Part shown: positions 6,598 to 8,317 of the stretch, piece by piece
Numbering within the stretch: position 1 is the first letter of the stretch
How the letters are laid out: each line of letters begins with the position of its first letter
DNA from: an uncultured Spirochaetales bacterium
GTDB lineage: Bacteria; Spirochaetota; Spirochaetia; Sphaerochaetales; Sphaerochaetaceae
Assembly: GCA_934247875.1 (NCBI GenBank)
Contig: CAKQJZ010000087.1
Coordinates: 1 to 8,317, forward strand
DNA length: 8,317 nt
Reading direction: 5' to 3'
Translations under genes and position numbers: made by a program
Notes under the pieces: generated by a model
What the model was told of the DNA's origin: nothing
Database searches by the model: none
The model's input: only the letters and a program-made list of their open reading frames with translations

Positions 6598-6927
6598 TTA
6601 GAAATCGTCGCCAAAGAAATCATCTTCCCCACTATATTCAGAATCAATTCCAAAGCTTTCTGCTGATTCGATTTCATCGTTCTCTTCAGCATTGAGATTG
6701 TTCTCAAATGAGGTGTCGAGATTCTCCATTGAAGAAGCAATAGCTTCATCGAGGGCTTTCTGATCAGCACTGAGTTTATTGAAAAGCTCCTGAAGTTCTT
6801 CATTATGCATCTCAACGAGTCTCAATCTAGATTTAAGGTCTTTAATTTCCTCTCTTTGTTCTTCAACTCTAAGAGCTGCAGCCTTAAGTCTTGATGCTAT
6901 TAGTTTACTCCCTTCAATTGTTGTCAT
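6598..6927 (-). CDS. Small acidic coiled-coil protein downstream of rplT, ZapB-like
   Basis: A 109-residue soluble protein. Residues about 10-66 form a predicted coiled coil (the segment REEIKDLKSRLRLVEMHNEEL shows heptad leucines and alternating charge). From about 68 to the end the chain is strongly acidic and low in complexity, closing with GEDDFFGDDF. The coiled-coil part resembles small division-associated proteins such as ZapB in size and character, but coiled coils match each other easily, so the functional name is tentative. A strong GAGGAGG ribosome site precedes the ATG and the gap to rplT is 20 bp, so it is co-expressed with the ribosomal proteins and ends at the operon terminator. 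The phenylalanines set in aspartates at the extreme C-terminus look like a short peptide docking motif. The partner is unknown. Confidence 0.85.
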   Translation of the reverse strand: MTTIEGSKLIASRLKAAALRVEEQREEIKDLKSRLRLVEMHNEELQELFNKLSADQKALDEAIASSMENLDTSFENNLNAEENDEIESAESFGIDSEYSGEDDFFGDDF

Positions 6928-6947
6928 ATTGCCTCCTCATGAAAGTA

Positions 6948-7304
6948 TTAGGCGAGGACCTTCTTTACCTCTGCACAAAGAGAAGAGAATGCTGTCTTAT
7001 CTTCGATAGCCATGTTAGAGAGAGCCTTTCTATTCAAGTCAATGTTAGCAAGCTTTAAGCCATGCATGAACTGTGAATAGTTAAGACCTTCAGCCTGTAC
7101 TGCTGCAGAAATTCTGGCAATCCAAAGCTTTCTGAAGTCTCTCTTCTTCTCTTTTCTGCCTCTATATGCGTACTGACCAGCTTTAGCTACTGCGTCTTTA
7201 GCAATACGAGTGTTGGTGCTTCTGCGACCATAGTAGCCTTTAGCCTGGTCGAGAATTTTCTTACGTCTGTCCTTTCTTTTTGTACCGTCAACTGCTCTTG
7301 GCAT
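6948..7304 (-). CDS. rplT: 50S ribosomal protein L20 (bL20)
   Basis: Binds 23S rRNA early in 50S assembly, and in several bacteria also represses its own operon by binding the mRNA leader. The 118 residues match the family length. The basic N-terminal extension MPRAVDGTKRKDRRKKIL leads into AKGYYGRRS, then AYRGRKEKKRDFRKLWIARI (about 46-65) and NYSQFMHGLK, all hallmark L20 segments. An AAGGAG ribosome site precedes the ATG by about eight bases. The gap after rpmI is 20 bp. Gene order infC-rpmI-rplT is conserved very widely, which supports all three calls. Confidence 0.97.
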   Translation of the reverse strand: MPRAVDGTKRKDRRKKILDQAKGYYGRRSTNTRIAKDAVAKAGQYAYRGRKEKKRDFRKLWIARISAAVQAEGLNYSQFMHGLKLANIDLNRKALSNMAIEDKTAFSSLCAEVKKVLA

Positions 7305-7324
7305 TTTATCTCACTCCTTAAAAA

Positions 7325-7522
7325 TTAAGCGTAAGGGAGCATTTCTTTTGCTCTCTTTGCTTCAACGTCGGCAAGAACTCCAGGATGACGAAGATTCATC
7401 TTTCTCTTAGAGCTCTTCTTTGTGAGAATATGGCGTAGACCCTGCTTCTTAATCACGACCTTGCCAGATCCGGTAACCTTGTAGCGCTTTGCAGCTGCTT
7501 TTCTTGTTTTCATCTTAGGCAT
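7325..7522 (-). CDS. rpmI: 50S ribosomal protein L35 (bL35)
   Basis: Small basic protein of the large ribosomal subunit. The 65-residue length and the sequence MPKMKTRKAAAKRYKVTGSGK, then RHILTKKSSKRKMNLRHP, are textbook for L35. The start at 7522 is chosen because MPKMKT is the family N-terminus and an AGGAGG site lies about ten bases upstream. A TTG-initiated frame from 7567 would add 15 residues unlike any L35 and would run through that ribosome site. It sits 75 bp after infC and 20 bp before rplT. Confidence 0.97.
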   Translation of the reverse strand: MPKMKTRKAAAKRYKVTGSGKVVIKKQGLRHILTKKSSKRKMNLRHPGVLADVEAKRAKEMLPYA

Positions 7523-7548
7523 TTTATTTTGCCCTCCTATTAGCGCCG

Positions 7549-7567
7549 TTGGGAACAAGAACCCCAA
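7549..7567 (-). promoter_or_regulatory. Hairpin in the infC-rpmI spacer, just before the rpmI ribosome site
   Basis: The minus-strand RNA TTGGGGTTCTTGTTCCCAA can form a 5-6-bp stem (TTGGG with CCCAA, plus a G-U pair) ending about 10 bases before the rpmI AGGAGG. A smaller CTCC/GGAG hairpin (7585-7596) lies upstream. In E. coli L20 represses rpmI-rplT translation through RNA structure in this region, so a similar role is possible, but the E. coli fold is not recognisable here. Confidence 0.35.
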
Positions 7568-7597
7568 AAGCTACTTTATATAATCTCCATACGGAGG

Positions 7598-8122
7598 TTA
7601 TTTCTTCTGTGGAGATACAGTCATGGACATCATCTTTCCTTCCATGAGTGCACCTTTATCTAAGTTGTATGATACTCCATTTTCAGTAAGAGTCTCAAGA
7701 ATCTTATCAAGAACCATCTTACCGAATTCTGGATGTGCAAGCTCTCTGCCTCTGAATCTAACAGATACCTTAACTTTGTTTCCATCTGCTAGAAACTCAG
7801 CAATAGCCTTGCTCTTTGTCTCGAGATCGTGCTTCTCAATCTTAGGCTGCATTCTGACTTCTTTGATCTTTACTACAGCCTGATTCTTTTTAGCCTCTCT
7901 CTGCTTCTTCTCCATTTCATAGCGATATTTGCCGAAATCTAGAATCTTACACACAGGTGGATTGGCATTTGGAGATACCTCAACGAGGTCAAGTCCTGCT
8001 TCTTCTGCTAAGTTATAAGCATCGAAATTGCTCATAACGCCTCTCTGAAGACCGTTTTCATCGATAACGAATACCTGATGCGCCCTTATCTGGCGATTGA
8101 TTCTTAAATCTTTAGTAGCCAT
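7598..8122 (-). CDS. infC: Translation initiation factor IF-3
   Basis: Binds the 30S subunit, checks initiator tRNA and start codon, and prevents premature joining of 50S. The 174 residues are close to the 180 of E. coli. The N-domain opens DLRINRQIRAHQVFVIDENG and includes AEEAGLDLVEVSPNANPPVCKILDFGKY (about 37-64). The lysine-rich linker helix follows (EKKQREAKKN). The C-domain has KEVRMQPKIEKHDLETK and VRFRGRELAHPEFG, with the conserved R-F-R-G-R-E. It starts with ATG, unlike the rare AUU that gives autoregulation in E. coli. A GGGAG site lies four bases upstream, and an in-frame stop further upstream excludes a longer form. It is the first gene of the operon. Confidence 0.97.
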   Translation of the reverse strand: MATKDLRINRQIRAHQVFVIDENGLQRGVMSNFDAYNLAEEAGLDLVEVSPNANPPVCKILDFGKYRYEMEKKQREAKKNQAVVKIKEVRMQPKIEKHDLETKSKAIAEFLADGNKVKVSVRFRGRELAHPEFGKMVLDKILETLTENGVSYNLDKGALMEGKMMSMTVSPQKK

Positions 8123-8134
8123 TAAACTCCCAAA

Positions 8135-8201
8135 ATAGGCAAATTCTGTCTATATTTTCTCATAGAGAATATGCATGACAAGTCATACTAAGACAGCCTA
8201 T
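8135..8201 (-). promoter_or_regulatory. Putative structured mRNA leader of the infC operon
   Basis: On the minus strand ATAGGC (8201-8196) pairs with GCCTAT (8140-8135) and TGTCT (8195-8191) pairs with AGACA (8151-8147), with a six-base bulge on one side. Inside are two small hairpins, ATGACTTGTCAT (8186-8175) and TTCTC/GAGAA (8169-8157). The outer stem ends a few bases before the infC GGGAG site, so it could affect ribosome access. It requires a transcript starting above 8201, in conflict with the best-looking promoter, so it may also be a DNA-level coincidence. Confidence 0.4.
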
Positions 8202-8224
8202 CACAAATAACAATAGAGTGTCAA
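8195..8224 (-). promoter_or_regulatory. Candidate promoter for infC-rpmI-rplT
   Basis: The minus strand has a perfect -35 box TTGACA (8224-8219). At 18 bp follows TAGGCT (8200-8195), which keeps T1, A2 and T6 of the -10 consensus; at 16 bp lies GATAGG. The DNA directly upstream (8226-8250) is AT-rich with a T6 run, like an UP element, as expected for a highly expressed ribosomal protein operon. A TATTAT further upstream (about 8230-8236) is an alternative -10 with a poor -35. Confidence 0.45.
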
Positions 8225-8269
8225 AGTAAATAATAAAAAATTAGTCGTTACGCATGAAAACCCACCCCT

Positions 8270-8317
8270 AAAAAAGATTTTTGAAAAGTTTTTAAGATTT
8301 TTCTTGACTTATATATT
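8270..8317. repeat. Phased A/T tracts with a direct repeat, and a possible plus-strand -35 box
   Basis: AAGATTTTT occurs at 8274-8282 and again at 8294-8302, exactly 20 bp apart, with a further T5 tract between (8289-8293). Tracts at about 10-bp intervals suggest intrinsically curved DNA upstream of the infC promoter. On the plus strand TTGACT (8304-8309) followed by TATATATT may be the -35 box of a divergent promoter that leaves the window. Apart from these I see no gene in the 195 bp upstream of infC. Confidence 0.3.

Noticed and set aside
6465..6815. A 116-codon minus-strand open frame running from inside the coiled-coil gene into the 6S RNA.
   Set aside because: It is out of frame with the real gene, has no ribosome site, crosses the strong terminator and the 6S locus, and looks like no protein family.
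7523..7567. A TTG start that would extend L35 by 15 residues.
   Set aside because: L35 proteins begin MPKMKT, and the ribosome site lies inside the supposed extension.
1..8317. CRISPR arrays, insertion sequences, phage genes or defence systems.
   Set aside because: No regularly spaced repeats, transposase motifs or terminal repeats were seen. The gene content is ordinary housekeeping.

Overview
All recognisable genes in this 8.3 kb window lie on the minus strand, so the biological order runs from high to low coordinates. GC content looks close to 40% by eye. Strong GGAGG-type ribosome sites precede rpmI, rplT, the coiled-coil gene, tsaB and glgC. The cyanobacterial/plant-like ADP-glucose pyrophosphorylase, the bacterial GlgA, the bacterial TsaB/TsaE pair and a 6S RNA indicate a bacterium. 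My best guess is a host-associated spirochaete (Treponema or Sphaerochaeta relatives), but that rests on general protein resemblance and is only moderately supported.

Region 1 (8317 to about 6551) is the translation operon infC-rpmI-rplT followed by a small acidic coiled-coil protein. Upstream is a consensus -35 box with AT-rich DNA behind it. A long-range stem can be drawn in the infC leader and a hairpin just before rpmI, both plausible sites of autogenous control. A clean intrinsic terminator closes the operon.

Region 2 (about 6550 to 6301) has no protein gene. It holds a well-supported 6S RNA, the RNA that binds the housekeeping RNA polymerase. It has its own extended -10 promoter, the typical closing stem and central bubble, and a U-rich end.

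Region 3 (6300 to about 3001) is a tightly coupled four-gene operon: a TPR protein with a cysteine-rich tail, tsaE, tsaB and trxB. Successive genes overlap by 4, 20 and 8 bp. The first gene has no visible ribosome site and may be leaderless. TsaE and TsaB serve t6A modification of tRNA, and TrxB is thioredoxin reductase. An intrinsic terminator follows trxB.

Region 4 (about 3000 to 1) has a 200-bp spacer with two perfect inverted repeats, then glgA and glgC. These make and use ADP-glucose for glycogen synthesis. A ribosome site and ATG at the very edge suggest another minus-strand gene begins at position 5.

I see no mobile element, CRISPR array, tRNA, rRNA or broken gene. The most notable items are the unannotated 6S RNA, the metallothionein/SEC-C-like tail on the TPR protein, the putatively structured infC leader, and the possible leaderless operon.
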